Source: Bacillota bacterium | Lineage (GTDB): Bacteria > Bacillota > Sulfobacillia > JAJZYS01 > JAJYTV01 | DNA length: 64,000 nt | Assembly: GCA_021799275.1 (NCBI GenBank) | Contig: JAJZAT010000004.1 | Coordinates: forward strand, 1-64,000 | Direction of reading: 5' to 3' | In this document: positions 16,537 to 25,609 of the stretch, piece after piece | How the letters are laid out: every line of letters starts with the position of its first letter | Numbering within the stretch: the first letter of the stretch is position 1 | Notes under the pieces: model-generated | Database searches by the model: none | What the model saw: only the letters and a program-made list of their open reading frames with translations | Told to the model about the DNA's origin: nothing | Position numbers and translations under genes: made by a program

Positions 16537-16755
16537 TTGTCACCGCGCCACCACGACCCGGACCTTGACCAGGAAGAGGTCCTGCAGCTTCTCGAGGACG
16601 ACCAGCTTGTCTGGGCAAAGGAGAAGGTCCATCTCGGCCGGCGCCACTTTTCGCGAGGCCTGTCGGTCGTGCTCTGGGGCCTGCGCGTCTACGTCGTCCT
16701 GATGCTCGTACTGATCGTGGTACGCGTCGTGCAGACCGTCAGCGCAGGGCACTGA
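16537..16755 (+). CDS. Small single-span membrane protein
   Basis: 72 residues from TTG 16537, with GGAGGG about 6 nt upstream, placed 11 nt after the Nramp gene. An acidic N-terminal helix (DPDLDQEEVLQLLEDDQLVWAK) is followed by a basic patch and one membrane helix (WGLRVYVVLMLVLIVVRVV). I do not recognise the family. The position makes it the third gene of the DtxR-Nramp operon and a possible accessory subunit; that is inference from context only. Confidence 0.6.
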   Translation: MSPRHHDPDLDQEEVLQLLEDDQLVWAKEKVHLGRRHFSRGLSVVLWGLRVYVVLMLVLIVVRVVQTVSAGH

Positions 16756-17493
16756 GAAACGCCACGGGCCCTCAGGCCAGCCCGGAAGAGTTCCTTCAGC
16801 CGCCGCTTGCGGCTTCCCTTCATGCGCAGAAGATAGGTGCCACTTAGAACGGCACGATCTCGGCCACCTCTTGCACCTGCACGAGATAGCCGCGGTGGCA
16901 GTGGAAGAAGCAGTCCGCCGGCAAGAGCCTCTCCATGCCCGTCAGCGTGGCGTCGCGCAGGTCGAGCTGGCTTCCCTCCGTCGTCACCAGGTGGACCGCA
17001 TCGCCCTGCGCCGTCAGGTAGGAGATCTCGTCGAGCGGCACCGGAAAGGTCTTCTCGCCATCGCGCCCGGCAAGAGAGCGCGGCGGCTGCTGCAGGGGCT
17101 CCACCGTCCTGCCGCGGCCGTACCTTGGCGTCGCAGGAGCAGGCGGTCTGTGGTTGCGGCCACGCGTCTCGGATCGAGGGGCTTCGGGATGTAGTCCACG
17201 GCCTCGACGTCGAAGGCCGGCACCGCGTGCCTGTCGTGGGCCGTGACGAAGACCACGAGCGGGGAGCCGTAGTCGCCCGCCGCGATCCGCTCCGCGAGCG
17301 AGACCCCGTCGAGGCCGGGCATCTCGATGTCCAGAAAGACCACGCCGTACGCCAGCGCCGCTAGAAGCTGCAGGGCCTCCCGGCCGCTCTGCGCCTCGCC
17401 GACCACCTCGACGCCCTACAGCCGCTCCAGCTGCTAGTGAAGCTCCGCGCGCGCCGGTGGCTCATCGTCGACGATCAGGGCCCTGAGCGTCAT
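16756..17493 (-). pseudogene. lytT-type response regulator, inactivated
   Basis: The start ATG 17493 gives MTLRALIVDDEPPARAELH, the beginning of a LytTR-class receiver, then TAG at 17436-17434 and a second in-frame TAG at 17418-17416. The same frame continues with the rest of the receiver (GEAQSGREALQLL, FLDIEMPGLDG with the phospho-acceptor Asp, FVTAHD, DYIPKPLD). A frameshift near 17100 moves to the LytTR DNA-binding domain (FPVPLDEISYLTAQGD, FFHCHRGYLVQVQEVAEIVP), and a TAA plus another shift at about 16844 cut its last part, which is still readable as GTYLLRMKGSRKRRLKELF. Two stops and two frameshifts mean the gene is dead. Confidence 0.85.
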
Positions 17494-17945
17494 GGGGTCC
17501 CCTCCCTGCTCCGCGGCGGAAGTTGCAGGAAGACCGCCGTCCCCCTGCCTTCCCCGCGGCGCAGCCTTGAGCGGCGCGATCACGGCGGACTCGATCGCGC
17601 AGGGACAGCCCTCGACCGGGCACTGGAGGTCCGCCTTGCGCTCGATCGCCGCCACCTCGCCGGTGCGCAGCACATGGCGCGTGGCGCAGGTGTGGACCGG
17701 CGGTCCGGGATGCATGTGGGGACAGCTCTGCTCTCGTAGGCCAGGATGCGCACGCTGTCGGTGATGGCGACCGCCGGCACCTTGGCGAGGCGCAGCACGA
17801 TCTGGGCGATGCGCCTCGCCTGATCATCCGTCAGGCCGCGGCCGGACCGTGCCGCGGCGGCGCGCAGAGCCAAGGGCACGTCGAGCGGCCTGACCCTCTC
17901 CCCCACGCCTGCCCTTCCCTCCTTGCCGCAATGGTAGGGCGACAC
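17490..17945 (-). pseudogene. lytS-type sensor kinase remnant with internal deletion
   Basis: The piece ahead of lytT is what is left of a LytS kinase. The GAF part is seen as GLTDDQARRIAQIVLRLAKV and PAVAITDSVRILAYESRA, then a frameshift near 17715, then HVLRTGEVAAIERKADLQCP and ESAVIAPLK. After that the sequence jumps straight to GRGTAVFLQLPPRSREGTP and a TGA overlapping the lytT ATG, which is the normal C-terminal end of a histidine-kinase ATPase domain. The phospho-acceptor His helix and most of the ATPase domain (roughly 200 residues) have been deleted, as has the N-terminal five-span sensor domain. Confidence 0.78.
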
Positions 17946-18018
17946 GCCGATCCGAGGAAGATCCTCGCGCGGCCGGTGGGTCCGCCATGGCCCTCAGCCC
18001 ACACGCTCATTCCCCGGC

Positions 18019-19656
18019 TCAGTGCCAGTTGCGCCCATTCTCCTGTTCCTCCAGGCGCGCCCAATGGTTGACGGGTGCCGCAAGGGCGTCGGAGGAGTGG
18101 ATATCCAAAGCGGCGAGCTCCGAGGAGAGGCGGAGTAGGGGGTCCTGCGCCGCGAACGCCTGCTTCACGTGGTGCAGGAAGTCCTGAGAGGTCGCGACGC
18201 GATACTCGTAGCGCTGCACGTACGCGCGCATCATCTGGTCGAACACCGAAGCGCCCGTCTCATAACCCATGATCGTGCGGAGCTGCTCGAGCGCATAGGA
18301 CCCGTTCACGTACACCGCCTCGTCGTAGTCGTCCGACGGGGCGACGGTGAAGTCCGGGTCCGGGAAGGCGCTGACGGGGTCCGTAACGTCATCGGTCTCC
18401 TGATTGTCGTAGGGCCAGGGCTGAGGAATCTTCGCGAGGCGATAGGACGAGAAGGCGGCGAAGGCCTCATCCATCCAGGGCGTCAGGTACTCGTCGTCGC
18501 CGACCAGGCTGAAGAACCACTGGTGGGCCAGTTCGTGACTCACCGTGACGCGGTCCGCGAGAGCCTGCCCGGCGTCCAGGAAGGTAGGTTCCGGCACCAC
18601 CATGACGAGCCTGGGATATTCCATGCCGTCGAACCAGCCTTGCATCAGGCAGATCGAGACGCTTGGAAAGGGATACTGCCCGTACAGCTGGTCGTAGTAG
18701 TGCATCGCCTGAAGGCCGATCCGCTCCATCTGCCGGGCGGTCGCGAGGTTCTGCGGTGTCGTGTAGGTCAGCACCCGGATGCCGTCCACCGTGCCGGAGA
18801 GGACCTTATAGTTCGTGTCGCCCATCAGGGCGACGTCGCGCACGCCGATCGCGCTGTAGTCCGTCGTCACAGTGCCGTCTGGATGCTCGACCGATCCCTG
18901 CCGGTCACCGGTCACGGCGTAGACGTATCCCTTGGGCGCGGTGACATGGAGATGAAAGGCGGCGGTCAGGGAGTAGAAGGAGTCGCCGCCCGAATAATAG
19001 GGCGGCGTCACCCACCCGTACTGGTCGTGCACCGCCGGCATGGGAAACCAGTTGCCGAGTGCCACCTGCTGGCCCGTCCAGCCGTAGCGGTCCGGGATCT
19101 CGGGCAGCTTGGCCCGAAGGTCCATCGCCACGAGCACGGACTGCCCGGGCGCGACGGGCGTCTGCGGGTAGACCCGCAGCAGGGTGCCGTGCAGGCTGAA
19201 GCGCACGGGGCTCCCGTCCACCGTGACGCGCGACACCTGCTCGTACCCGCCCACGATGCGGAAGTGGTGGGCATCGGGCCAGGCGTTGAAGTATAGGACC
19301 GGGATCGGCTGGCCGATGTTGTCCTGCATGTGCACTTCGAGGTGTGCCGCGAAGGCATGCTCCTTGGGCTTGAGGACGAGATCGATGTTGAAGACGAGCT
19401 GACCCGGACCGCGCACGATGCCGTCGCCCGGATGCGCCGAGCGCAACGCGGCCAGGGCGGCAACATCCGACGCGATGGTCCGCGGGCTGAGCTCTGTCTC
19501 CTGCACCGCCACCGCGGGGATCTTCGGCACCGGCGGCTCGACGATGCGCAAGGGCGCCTTGGGCGCCGGGGCCTTCGCAGCGGGACTCGCCGCACCGCAG
19601 CCCGCCAGGAGAAGCCCCGTCACCGCCATAACCAGCCCGATCCCGTTGGCGCGCAT
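18019..19656 (-). CDS. M1-type zinc metallopeptidase, lipoprotein
   Basis: 545 residues with a lipoprotein signal peptide (basic MRANG, hydrophobic GLVMAVTGLLLAGC, lipobox LAGC with Cys at about residue 20), so it is predicted to be anchored outside the cytoplasmic membrane. A proline-rich linker follows, then a beta-rich N-domain and a gluzincin catalytic domain with HELAHQWF (HExxH) and the third zinc ligand Glu in WMDEAFAAF. The GxMEN substrate motif is degenerate (GMEYP), as in other Firmicute M1-like proteins. It lacks the large C-terminal helical domain of PepN. ATG 19656 has GGAGGTGG upstream. It stands alone between the lyt remnants and ptrB. Confidence 0.85.
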   Translation of the reverse strand: MRANGIGLVMAVTGLLLAGCGAASPAAKAPAPKAPLRIVEPPVPKIPAVAVQETELSPRTIASDVAALAALRSAHPGDGIVRGPGQLVFNIDLVLKPKEHAFAAHLEVHMQDNIGQPIPVLYFNAWPDAHHFRIVGGYEQVSRVTVDGSPVRFSLHGTLLRVYPQTPVAPGQSVLVAMDLRAKLPEIPDRYGWTGQQVALGNWFPMPAVHDQYGWVTPPYYSGGDSFYSLTAAFHLHVTAPKGYVYAVTGDRQGSVEHPDGTVTTDYSAIGVRDVALMGDTNYKVLSGTVDGIRVLTYTTPQNLATARQMERIGLQAMHYYDQLYGQYPFPSVSICLMQGWFDGMEYPRLVMVVPEPTFLDAGQALADRVTVSHELAHQWFFSLVGDDEYLTPWMDEAFAAFSSYRLAKIPQPWPYDNQETDDVTDPVSAFPDPDFTVAPSDDYDEAVYVNGSYALEQLRTIMGYETGASVFDQMMRAYVQRYEYRVATSQDFLHHVKQAFAAQDPLLRLSSELAALDIHSSDALAAPVNHWARLEEQENGRNWH

Positions 19657-19826
19657 GCGAAACCACCTCCGCCGACTGGCGCCGCGGGCCCACAGATGGC
19701 ATATGTTTCCTCGACGTGCCTCGGCATTCCTGCCGGCCTGCTCCGCCGCCCATGGACGAGAGAGGCTCCGGTCGCCGCTCAGCGCGCCGACCGGAGCCAG
19801 AGAGCATCCGCAGGCTGGCAGGTTCG

Positions 19827-21869
19827 CTACGCGTCGACGCCGATGTGGTGCAGCACGAAGGCGTACTCCTCGGCAAACTCCCTGAGGCGGGCGTAGCGGC
19901 CGGACGATCCGCCGTGCCCTGCGCCCATCAGCGTCTTGAGCACCAGGTCGTGGCTGTCCGTCCTGGTGGCGCGCAGGCGCGCGACCCACTTCACAGGCTC
20001 CCAGAAGGCCACCCTGGGATCGTTGAGGCCGGTGTAGACGTAGAGGTGCGGGTACGCCTGCGGCACGACGTTGTCGTAGGGGCTGTAGGACTTCATGTAG
20101 CGGTAGTAGTCGCCTTTCGCCGGGTTCCCCCACTCGTCCCACTCGAGACTCGTCAGCGGGATGCTTGCGTCGAGCATGGTCGTCACCACGTCCACGAACG
20201 GCACGCCGGCGGAGACGGCCTGGAAGAGGCCGGGTGCGAGGTTGACGATCGCGCCCATCAGAAGCCCGCCGGCGCTGCGACCCATCGCAGCCAAGCGGTC
20301 GCTGGTCGTCCAGCCCCTGGCGATCAGCGCGCGCGCGCAGCTGATGAAGTCGAGGAAGGTGTTGCGCTTCCGCAGGAGCTTTCCGTCCTGGTACCACGGC
20401 CGCCCCATCTCGCCGCCGCCTCGCACGTGCGCCGTCACGAACACCACGCCGCGGTCGAGAAGCGGCAGGAGCTTAGGATCGAAGGCGGGCTCGCTCGGCA
20501 TGCCGTAGGAGCCGTAGCCGTAGAGGATGAGGGGACGTGCCTTGAGATCGCCGCGGTCTGTGCGGTAGACGGCGGACATCGGCACCTTGACGCCGTCCTG
20601 CGCCGTGGCCCAGAGCCGCTCCTGCCGATAGGGCCCTGGGCTGTAGCCCGGAACCTCCTCCTGCTGCAGGAGGCTCATGTCGCGCGTACGCAGATCGAGT
20701 TCGTAGATCGACTCCGGTGTGAGGCGAGACTCGTAGGAGACGAGGCAGGATTCCGTGTCGTACTCCCTGTTCTCCCAGACATGCGCCACGTAGAGCGGCT
20801 CCGGCCACTCGAGCCGGTGGAGCCGTCCCTCGCGCAGCACCCAGACCTGCCGGAGCCCATCCTGACGACCGGCCAGCACCAGTGCGGCCCTGAACGGGTG
20901 TACTTCCTGCAGATAGACCTGGGGGTCGTACGGCACCAGCGGCTCTACCCGGGCGGGATCGTCCTGCGGGCAGCGCAGCAGGCGGAAGTTCGGCGCGTCC
21001 CGGTTGGTCAGGACGAGGAAGTCCTCGTCCCAGTCCTCGAGCCTGTACTCGACACCCTCTTGGCGCGGCGCGAAGAGCACCGGCAGGTCGAGTGGCCGAT
21101 CCGTTGCCAGGTGGCGCACCTCAGAGGTCTCCTTGGTCGACGCCTGCAGAAAGAGGTGGCGTCCGCTGCGCGCGCGGTAGAGCTTCAGACTGAAGGCAAT
21201 GTCCAGCTCTTCGTAGAGGAGGACGTCACCCGTGTGGTCTCCCACCTTGTGCCGCCAGAGCCTGAAGGGCCGCTGTGTCTCGTCGACCGTGACGTAAAAG
21301 AGGTACTGTCCCGCCGCGTCCCACTCGAGGCTGTCCGCGAGGAACACGCCTTGGATCTCCTCCCGGAGGAGCTTACCCGATAGGAGGTCCTTGACGCGCA
21401 CGGTGTAGCGGTCCGTGCCGTCCTGGTTTTCGAGGAAGGCCAGCCGGCCATGGTCGGGGCTCAGCCGCAGCATCATCACGGAGTAGAAGTCCTTGCCTGC
21501 GGCGAGAGCGTTCACATCCAGCAGGACTTCCTCGGCCACCGCCGCGAGCTCGCTGCGGTCTTGCGCCCTCTTCCTCGCGTAGATCGGGTACGCGAGTCCT
21601 TTGCGGGTGCGCCGGTAGTAAAAATAAGGCCCGTCCTGCACCGCGGGGTCCACCCTGTCCTCCGCGATGTGGGCGAGCATTTCCTCATAGAGGCGATCGG
21701 CGAAGGGCTCGAGCGGTGCCATGACCTCGGCGCGATAACGGTTCTCCGCCTCGATGTAGGCGATGACCTCCGGGTCTTCCTTCCGACGCAGCCACTGGTA
21801 AGGGTCGAAGCGGGCATCTCCGTGGAGTTCATGCGTGTGGGGCCTCTCCGGTGCGACTGGCGGCAGCAT
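19827..21869 (-). CDS. ptrB: Oligopeptidase B, S9A serine peptidase
   Basis: 680 residues, the usual length for the prolyl oligopeptidase family. The N-terminal half is the beta-propeller region (FDPYQWLRRKEDPEVIAYIEAEN at its start). The C-terminal alpha/beta hydrolase carries the nucleophile in GRSAGGLLMG, the Asp in TGLNDPRV and the His in AGHGGSSGR; GYGSYG contributes to the oxyanion hole. Oligopeptidase B cleaves short peptides after Arg or Lys in the cytosol. The start ATG 21869 has AGGAGG very close upstream. No signal peptide. It is the last gene of the long minus-strand block before the mixed-strand region. Confidence 0.9.
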   Translation of the reverse strand: MLPPVAPERPHTHELHGDARFDPYQWLRRKEDPEVIAYIEAENRYRAEVMAPLEPFADRLYEEMLAHIAEDRVDPAVQDGPYFYYRRTRKGLAYPIYARKRAQDRSELAAVAEEVLLDVNALAAGKDFYSVMMLRLSPDHGRLAFLENQDGTDRYTVRVKDLLSGKLLREEIQGVFLADSLEWDAAGQYLFYVTVDETQRPFRLWRHKVGDHTGDVLLYEELDIAFSLKLYRARSGRHLFLQASTKETSEVRHLATDRPLDLPVLFAPRQEGVEYRLEDWDEDFLVLTNRDAPNFRLLRCPQDDPARVEPLVPYDPQVYLQEVHPFRAALVLAGRQDGLRQVWVLREGRLHRLEWPEPLYVAHVWENREYDTESCLVSYESRLTPESIYELDLRTRDMSLLQQEEVPGYSPGPYRQERLWATAQDGVKVPMSAVYRTDRGDLKARPLILYGYGSYGMPSEPAFDPKLLPLLDRGVVFVTAHVRGGGEMGRPWYQDGKLLRKRNTFLDFISCARALIARGWTTSDRLAAMGRSAGGLLMGAIVNLAPGLFQAVSAGVPFVDVVTTMLDASIPLTSLEWDEWGNPAKGDYYRYMKSYSPYDNVVPQAYPHLYVYTGLNDPRVAFWEPVKWVARLRATRTDSHDLVLKTLMGAGHGGSSGRYARLREFAEEYAFVLHHIGVDA

Positions 21870-21960
21870 AATACCTCCTGCGCGCGGACAGCGCGGTCGC
21901 CCTATCTGTTCTGGGGCGGGCGGCCGCTCACCTGCCCAAGGCACGTCCCGCGGCCAGCCT

Positions 21961-22494
21961 TCAGTCGCCGCGACGCGCGGCCCGCATGGCCCTGAGCCAC
22001 GCCACCAGCAGACGGCCCACGCTGAGCGACACCTGGGCACGCGCGTGCAGTCTGCCACCTGCGGGTCCCTCTAGTCTCGGCGTGAGGCGCAGCCGAACCC
22101 CCTGCCCTTCGGCGGTGGCGATCCCACCGAGGACCGACCAGGCAAGGCCGTAGAGCACGGCGGTGACCGCCGGATCGCCAACCCCGCCTTCGCCATCGAG
22201 CGCGACGTCCGAGACCGGCGTGCGGCGCAAGGTCCGGAAGAAGGTCTGCGCGGCGGCGATCATGGCGTCTGACGCGGGCCCTCCCACCTGCCCGCCACCC
22301 TGACCCGCACTGCCTGCGGCACGCAGAGGGCTACGCGGCCCAGGCGCGTGCCAACGGGAGATGCGCCACGGCCCGACCGAAACCTCCGCCTCGCTGAAGC
22401 CCGGCCAGTGCACGATACTTCTCAGCGTGAGCGGCACGGCGAGCAGGGCGATGAGCGCAAGCAGGGCCCCGCCGAGTCCCCAGAGGAAGAGCAC
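21961..22494 (-). CDS. DUF2953 membrane-anchored protein (YtfI-like)
   Basis: 177 residues: one N-terminal membrane helix (LFLWGLGGALLALIALLAVPLTL), then a soluble domain ending with the block GGRLHARAQVSLSVGRLLVAW typical of DUF2953. In Bacilli the homologue YtfI precedes the GerW protein YtfJ, and in many clostridia it follows scpB, as here (16 nt gap). The start is GTG 22494 with GGAG about 8 nt upstream. The function is unknown; the genomic link to sporulation genes suggests a spore-related role. Confidence 0.72.
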   Translation of the reverse strand: MLFLWGLGGALLALIALLAVPLTLRSIVHWPGFSEAEVSVGPWRISRWHAPGPRSPLRAAGSAGQGGGQVGGPASDAMIAAAQTFFRTLRRTPVSDVALDGEGGVGDPAVTAVLYGLAWSVLGGIATAEGQGVRLRLTPRLEGPAGGRLHARAQVSLSVGRLLVAWLRAMRAARRGD

Positions 22495-22510
22495 AGCATC
22501 AACTCCGGGC

Positions 22511-23026
22511 TTAGGTTGCCTCGGCGGGCTCTTCCTCTTGCGGCAGTTCCGGCAGATCGTCGAGAGAGGTGAGGTTGAAGCGACGGAGGAACTCCACGGT
22601 GGTGCCGTAGAGCGGTGCGCGCACCGCCCCCGCGGATCGGCCGACGACCTCGACAAGGCCGAGCTCCTGCAGCGTCTGCAGGGTACGCTCCGAACGTACA
22701 CCGCGCATGGCGTCGATCTCGGCGCGTGTGATCGGCTGACGATAGGCGATCAAGGTCAGGGCTTCAAGCGCCGCGGGCGAAAGAGTGCCAGGGGCGTTCG
22801 GCAGAGCGCGCTGCAGAAGTTCGCCGTGCTCCGGGGCGGTCAGGAGCGCGACGCGCCCTTCCTGCCAGCTGAGCCGGATGCCATGGTCCGCGAGGTGGCC
22901 CGCGAGCTCTTCGAGCAGCACCCGCACCTCAAGGGCTGTCGTGCCGAGCAGGCGGGCAAGTTCGTCCTCCGCGTGCCCCTTGCCGCTGGCAAAGAGCAGG
23001 GCCTCAATCTCCTGCCAGTTCGCCAT
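22511..23026 (-). CDS. scpB: Segregation and condensation protein B
   Basis: 171 residues with two winged helices: EIEALLFASGKGHAEDELARLL in the first and LSPAALEALTLIAYRQPITRAEIDAMRGVRSERTLQTL in the second, the ScpB signature. ScpB is the kite subunit of the SMC-ScpAB condensin, acting in chromosome organisation and segregation. The ATG at 23026 lies inside the end of scpA (23-nt overlap), indicating translational coupling and stoichiometric synthesis of the two subunits. Confidence 0.94.
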   Translation of the reverse strand: MANWQEIEALLFASGKGHAEDELARLLGTTALEVRVLLEELAGHLADHGIRLSWQEGRVALLTAPEHGELLQRALPNAPGTLSPAALEALTLIAYRQPITRAEIDAMRGVRSERTLQTLQELGLVEVVGRSAGAVRAPLYGTTVEFLRRFNLTSLDDLPELPQEEEPAEAT

Positions 23027-23690
23027 CGTCCGCCTCCTCGCGCCTGATCAGATAGAGCGGATCGGTCAGTTGCTGCTGCTCGAGGCCCGCCTCGCCCAGG
23101 CGCGTCAGCTCGAGTGCTCCCAGCAGTTCGAGCACCGCCTCGCGCCGCGGGCGGCTGGGCGCCGCGATGCGCAGCCGGCCCTGCTGGCGCAGTTCCCGCC
23201 TGAGGGCGACCAGTACCCTGCGAAACGGGATCTGCGCCTTGGGCCTGAGCCGGGCACGCCGACCGAGCCGCGCAGCCCGCCGGCTCAGACGGTCCCATGC
23301 GAGCAGCAGTTCCTCGGGATCGTGGCTGGCAAGGGGACGCAGCACCTGACGCGCGAAGAGCGGCTGCCGCATGCGGGACTGCAGGAACAGGAGGGCGGTC
23401 GCAAGTTCCGGCATCGCGCCGCCCCGCGGGGCAAGCTCCTCGGCCTCCTCGAGCTCCTCGGCGACATGGCGCCGCCACCCGGCCTTGAGCAGCAGGAGCC
23501 TTGCGGACAGCACCGCGAAGTCGCCGACGTCGCCGAGCGGCACCTCGGGCGCGGATCTCAGGATCTGGCGGTACTCTCGCGCGATCGCCGAGAGCGAAAT
23601 GTCGGGCAGCGGCAGGTCGCGCTCGAGCGACAGGCGCAGCAGGAGGTCCAGCGGTCCCTGGTATGCGTCCTGGACGACGCGGAACTGCAC
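23004..23690 (-). CDS. scpA: Segregation and condensation protein A (kleisin)
   Basis: 228 residues. The N-terminal kleisin helix region begins FRVVQDAYQGPLDLLLRLSLE, the diagnostic ScpA start that binds the SMC neck; the C-terminal winged helix (AVLELLGALELTRLGEAGLEQQQ) binds the SMC head. GTG 23690 is the start, with GGGGGT upstream. It is followed by scpB in an overlapping arrangement. It lies 68 nt after spoVAE and may have its own promoter; none is clear. Confidence 0.93.
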   Translation of the reverse strand: MQFRVVQDAYQGPLDLLLRLSLERDLPLPDISLSAIAREYRQILRSAPEVPLGDVGDFAVLSARLLLLKAGWRRHVAEELEEAEELAPRGGAMPELATALLFLQSRMRQPLFARQVLRPLASHDPEELLLAWDRLSRRAARLGRRARLRPKAQIPFRRVLVALRRELRQQGRLRIAAPSRPRREAVLELLGALELTRLGEAGLEQQQLTDPLYLIRREEADDGELAGD

Positions 23691-23758
23691 GGTCCGGCAC
23701 CCCCTTGCGCATCGGCTCAAAGTATAGCGCAGGGCGGTGCGCCACCATAGCCCGCCCG

Positions 23759-24109
23759 TTATGCGCGGGCGCGCGTCACGTACGAGGCGATGATCCCGAA
23801 GATGAGCGCGGCCTTGATGCCCGCGCCCGTAGCCTTGAAGGCGCCGGAGAACAGAGCGACCCAGCCCTCCTTGGGCATTTCCTTGATCAGTCCGCTCACG
23901 AGGCTGAAGCCAAAGCCCGGCAGGGGGACGGTGGCGCCGGCCCCGGCGAACTTGGCGAACGGCTCGTAGAGGCCGAAGCCCGCCGCGATGGCACCGAGCA
24001 TCACGGAGCCGACCAGGATCTCCGCGGCAGTGGCCTTGGTCAAGTCCATCACAAGCTGCGCGAGCAGGCAGAGTGCCCCTCCGACCAGGAAGGCGAGCAG
24101 GTAGCTCAT
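23759..24109 (-). CDS. spoVAE: Stage V sporulation protein AE (SpoVAEb)
   Basis: 116 residues, nearly all membrane helix, with the pattern shared by SpoVAC and SpoVAEb: GGALCLLAQLVMDLTK, GFGLYEPFAKFAGAGATVPLPGF and KEGWVALFSGAFKATGAGI. SpoVA proteins form the channel that moves Ca-dipicolinic acid into the forespore and out at germination. Its ATG overlaps the spoVAD stop. It corresponds to the AEb subunit; AA, AB, AEa and AF are absent here, as in most clostridia. Confidence 0.92.
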   Translation of the reverse strand: MSYLLAFLVGGALCLLAQLVMDLTKATAAEILVGSVMLGAIAAGFGLYEPFAKFAGAGATVPLPGFGFSLVSGLIKEMPKEGWVALFSGAFKATGAGIKAALIFGIIASYVTRARA

Positions 24110-25128
24110 ACGATCGCCTCCATCTCCACGGCATGCGCCACCGCCGGAATCGTCTCGCCCTGCTGGTAGCTGCGCGGGCTGTGCAGGCTACCGGTGGCGA
24201 CGAGCAGGACCCGGCGCAGTTCACCGCGCCGCAGCCGCGGCAGGATGAGACTCGCCAGCACGAGCGCGGAGCAGGCCGCCCCGGATCCGCCGGCATGGAC
24301 GTCCTGGGACGGGTCGTAGAGCAGCACGCCAGCGTCCTGGAGCCGGTGGGCGGGGTGTTCTCCCTCCTCGCCGAGCAGTTCCTCCAGCAACGGCAGGCCG
24401 GCACGCGCAAGGTCGCCCGTGAGAATGAGATCGTAGTCGCGGCTCGCCTGCCCGCGGGCCCTCAGGTGCCGCAAAACCGTGTCGGCCGCCGCCGGGGCCA
24501 TCGCGGCCCCCATGTTGTTGGGGTCCTTGAGACCGTAGTCCTGGACGGTCCCCACCGTCGCGGCCACGATGCGCGCGAGTCCTTCGTCAGCCCGTCCCAG
24601 CAGGAAGGCGGCGCCGCCGGTCGCGGTCCACTGGGCCGTAGGAGCGCGCTGCACGGCGAGTTCGAGCGGAAAGCGGTACTGTCGCTCGGCGGAAAGGTGG
24701 TGGCTCGCGGTGGCGCAGACCACCGTGGAAGCCGCCTTGGACGTCACGGCCAGCGCCCCTAGCAGCAGTGACTCGCTCGTGGTGGCACAGGCGCTGTAGA
24801 CGCCGAGCAGCGGCACGCCGAGGTCGCGCCCTGCGAAGTTCGTGGTGGTGATCTGGTCGAGGAGGTCTCCGCCGATCAGCATATCCACGTCGGTCGCACG
24901 GACTTCGGCACGATCGAGCAGGAGCTCGACGGCGCCGCGCAGGAGACACTGCTCGGCCCGCTCGTAACTCTTCTGCCCGCAGAGATCGTCCTGCACGACC
25001 CGGTCGAATAGGTGACCCAGGGGGCCTTTCGCCTCGAATGGGCCGACGATGCTGGCGCTCGCGGCGATCGTCGCGTCGAGACGCAGATGGCCTCGTTGCC
25101 GGATCGGACTTGCGGTCTGCACCTTCAT
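24106..25128 (-). CDS. spoVAD: Stage V sporulation protein AD
   Basis: 340 residues with a thiolase-like fold (VYSACATTSESLLLGAL around the equivalent of the nucleophilic elbow, ending PRSYQQGETIPAVAHAVEMEA). SpoVAD sits on the outer face of the inner spore membrane and binds dipicolinic acid. It overlaps both neighbours by 4 nt, so spoVAC-AD-AE is one coupled operon, expected to be under forespore sigma-G control; I did not find a convincing sigma-G promoter upstream of spoVAC. Confidence 0.94.
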   Translation of the reverse strand: MKVQTASPIRQRGHLRLDATIAASASIVGPFEAKGPLGHLFDRVVQDDLCGQKSYERAEQCLLRGAVELLLDRAEVRATDVDMLIGGDLLDQITTTNFAGRDLGVPLLGVYSACATTSESLLLGALAVTSKAASTVVCATASHHLSAERQYRFPLELAVQRAPTAQWTATGGAAFLLGRADEGLARIVAATVGTVQDYGLKDPNNMGAAMAPAAADTVLRHLRARGQASRDYDLILTGDLARAGLPLLEELLGEEGEHPAHRLQDAGVLLYDPSQDVHAGGSGAACSALVLASLILPRLRRGELRRVLLVATGSLHSPRSYQQGETIPAVAHAVEMEAIV

Positions 25129-25568
25129 GGTTTGCCCCCCATGATGGCGAAGCGCAGCAGTCCGACCACGAACGCGGTCAGGACGCCGTAGGCGATCACG
25201 GGTCCGGCGATCTGGAAGATGCGCGCGCCGGTGCCCATGATCGGCCCCTCCTGCTTGAACTCCATCGCGGGGGCCACGACAGCGTTGGAGAAGCCGGTGA
25301 TGGGCAGGTTCGCGCCCATCCCCCCGAACTTCGCGATCCGGTCGTAGATGCCAAACGCGGTGGCGAGCGCACCGAGCAGGACCATGATGATCGAGGTCGG
25401 GGCCTTGACGGTCTCCTGGTTGTAACCTGCGGCCATGAGAACAGACTGCACCACCTGCCCGATGAGGCAGATGATGCCGCCGACGACGAAGGCCCAGAGC
25501 GCGTTCCGCGCGATGGGCCGCGGCGGCTCCAGCCGCTTGACGCGCTGCCTGTATTCCTTTGGCTCCAT
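25125..25568 (-). CDS. spoVAC: Stage V sporulation protein AC
   Basis: 147 residues with a short basic N-terminus and four to five membrane helices (GGIICLIGQVVQSVLM, SIIMVLLGALATAFGIYDRIAKFGGMGANLPITGF, and a C-terminal AYGVLTAFVVGLLRF). The central IYDRIAKFGGMGANLPITGF block is the family signature. SpoVAC acts as a mechanosensitive channel subunit for Ca-DPA movement in spores. ATG 25568 or the GTG one codon before could be the start; the ribosome binding site is poor. It is the first gene of the spoVA operon. Confidence 0.93.
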   Translation of the reverse strand: MEPKEYRQRVKRLEPPRPIARNALWAFVVGGIICLIGQVVQSVLMAAGYNQETVKAPTSIIMVLLGALATAFGIYDRIAKFGGMGANLPITGFSNAVVAPAMEFKQEGPIMGTGARIFQIAGPVIAYGVLTAFVVGLLRFAIMGGKP

Positions 25569-25609
25569 CACCTGCCGCGCCTGGCGGCTGCACCTCCCTG
25601 AAGCGGCAT

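Noticed and set aside
17416-17436. TAG codons in lytT read as pyrrolysine or suppressed stops
   Set aside because: Two TAGs in 20 codons plus two frameshifts and a truncated partner kinase indicate decay, not recoding.
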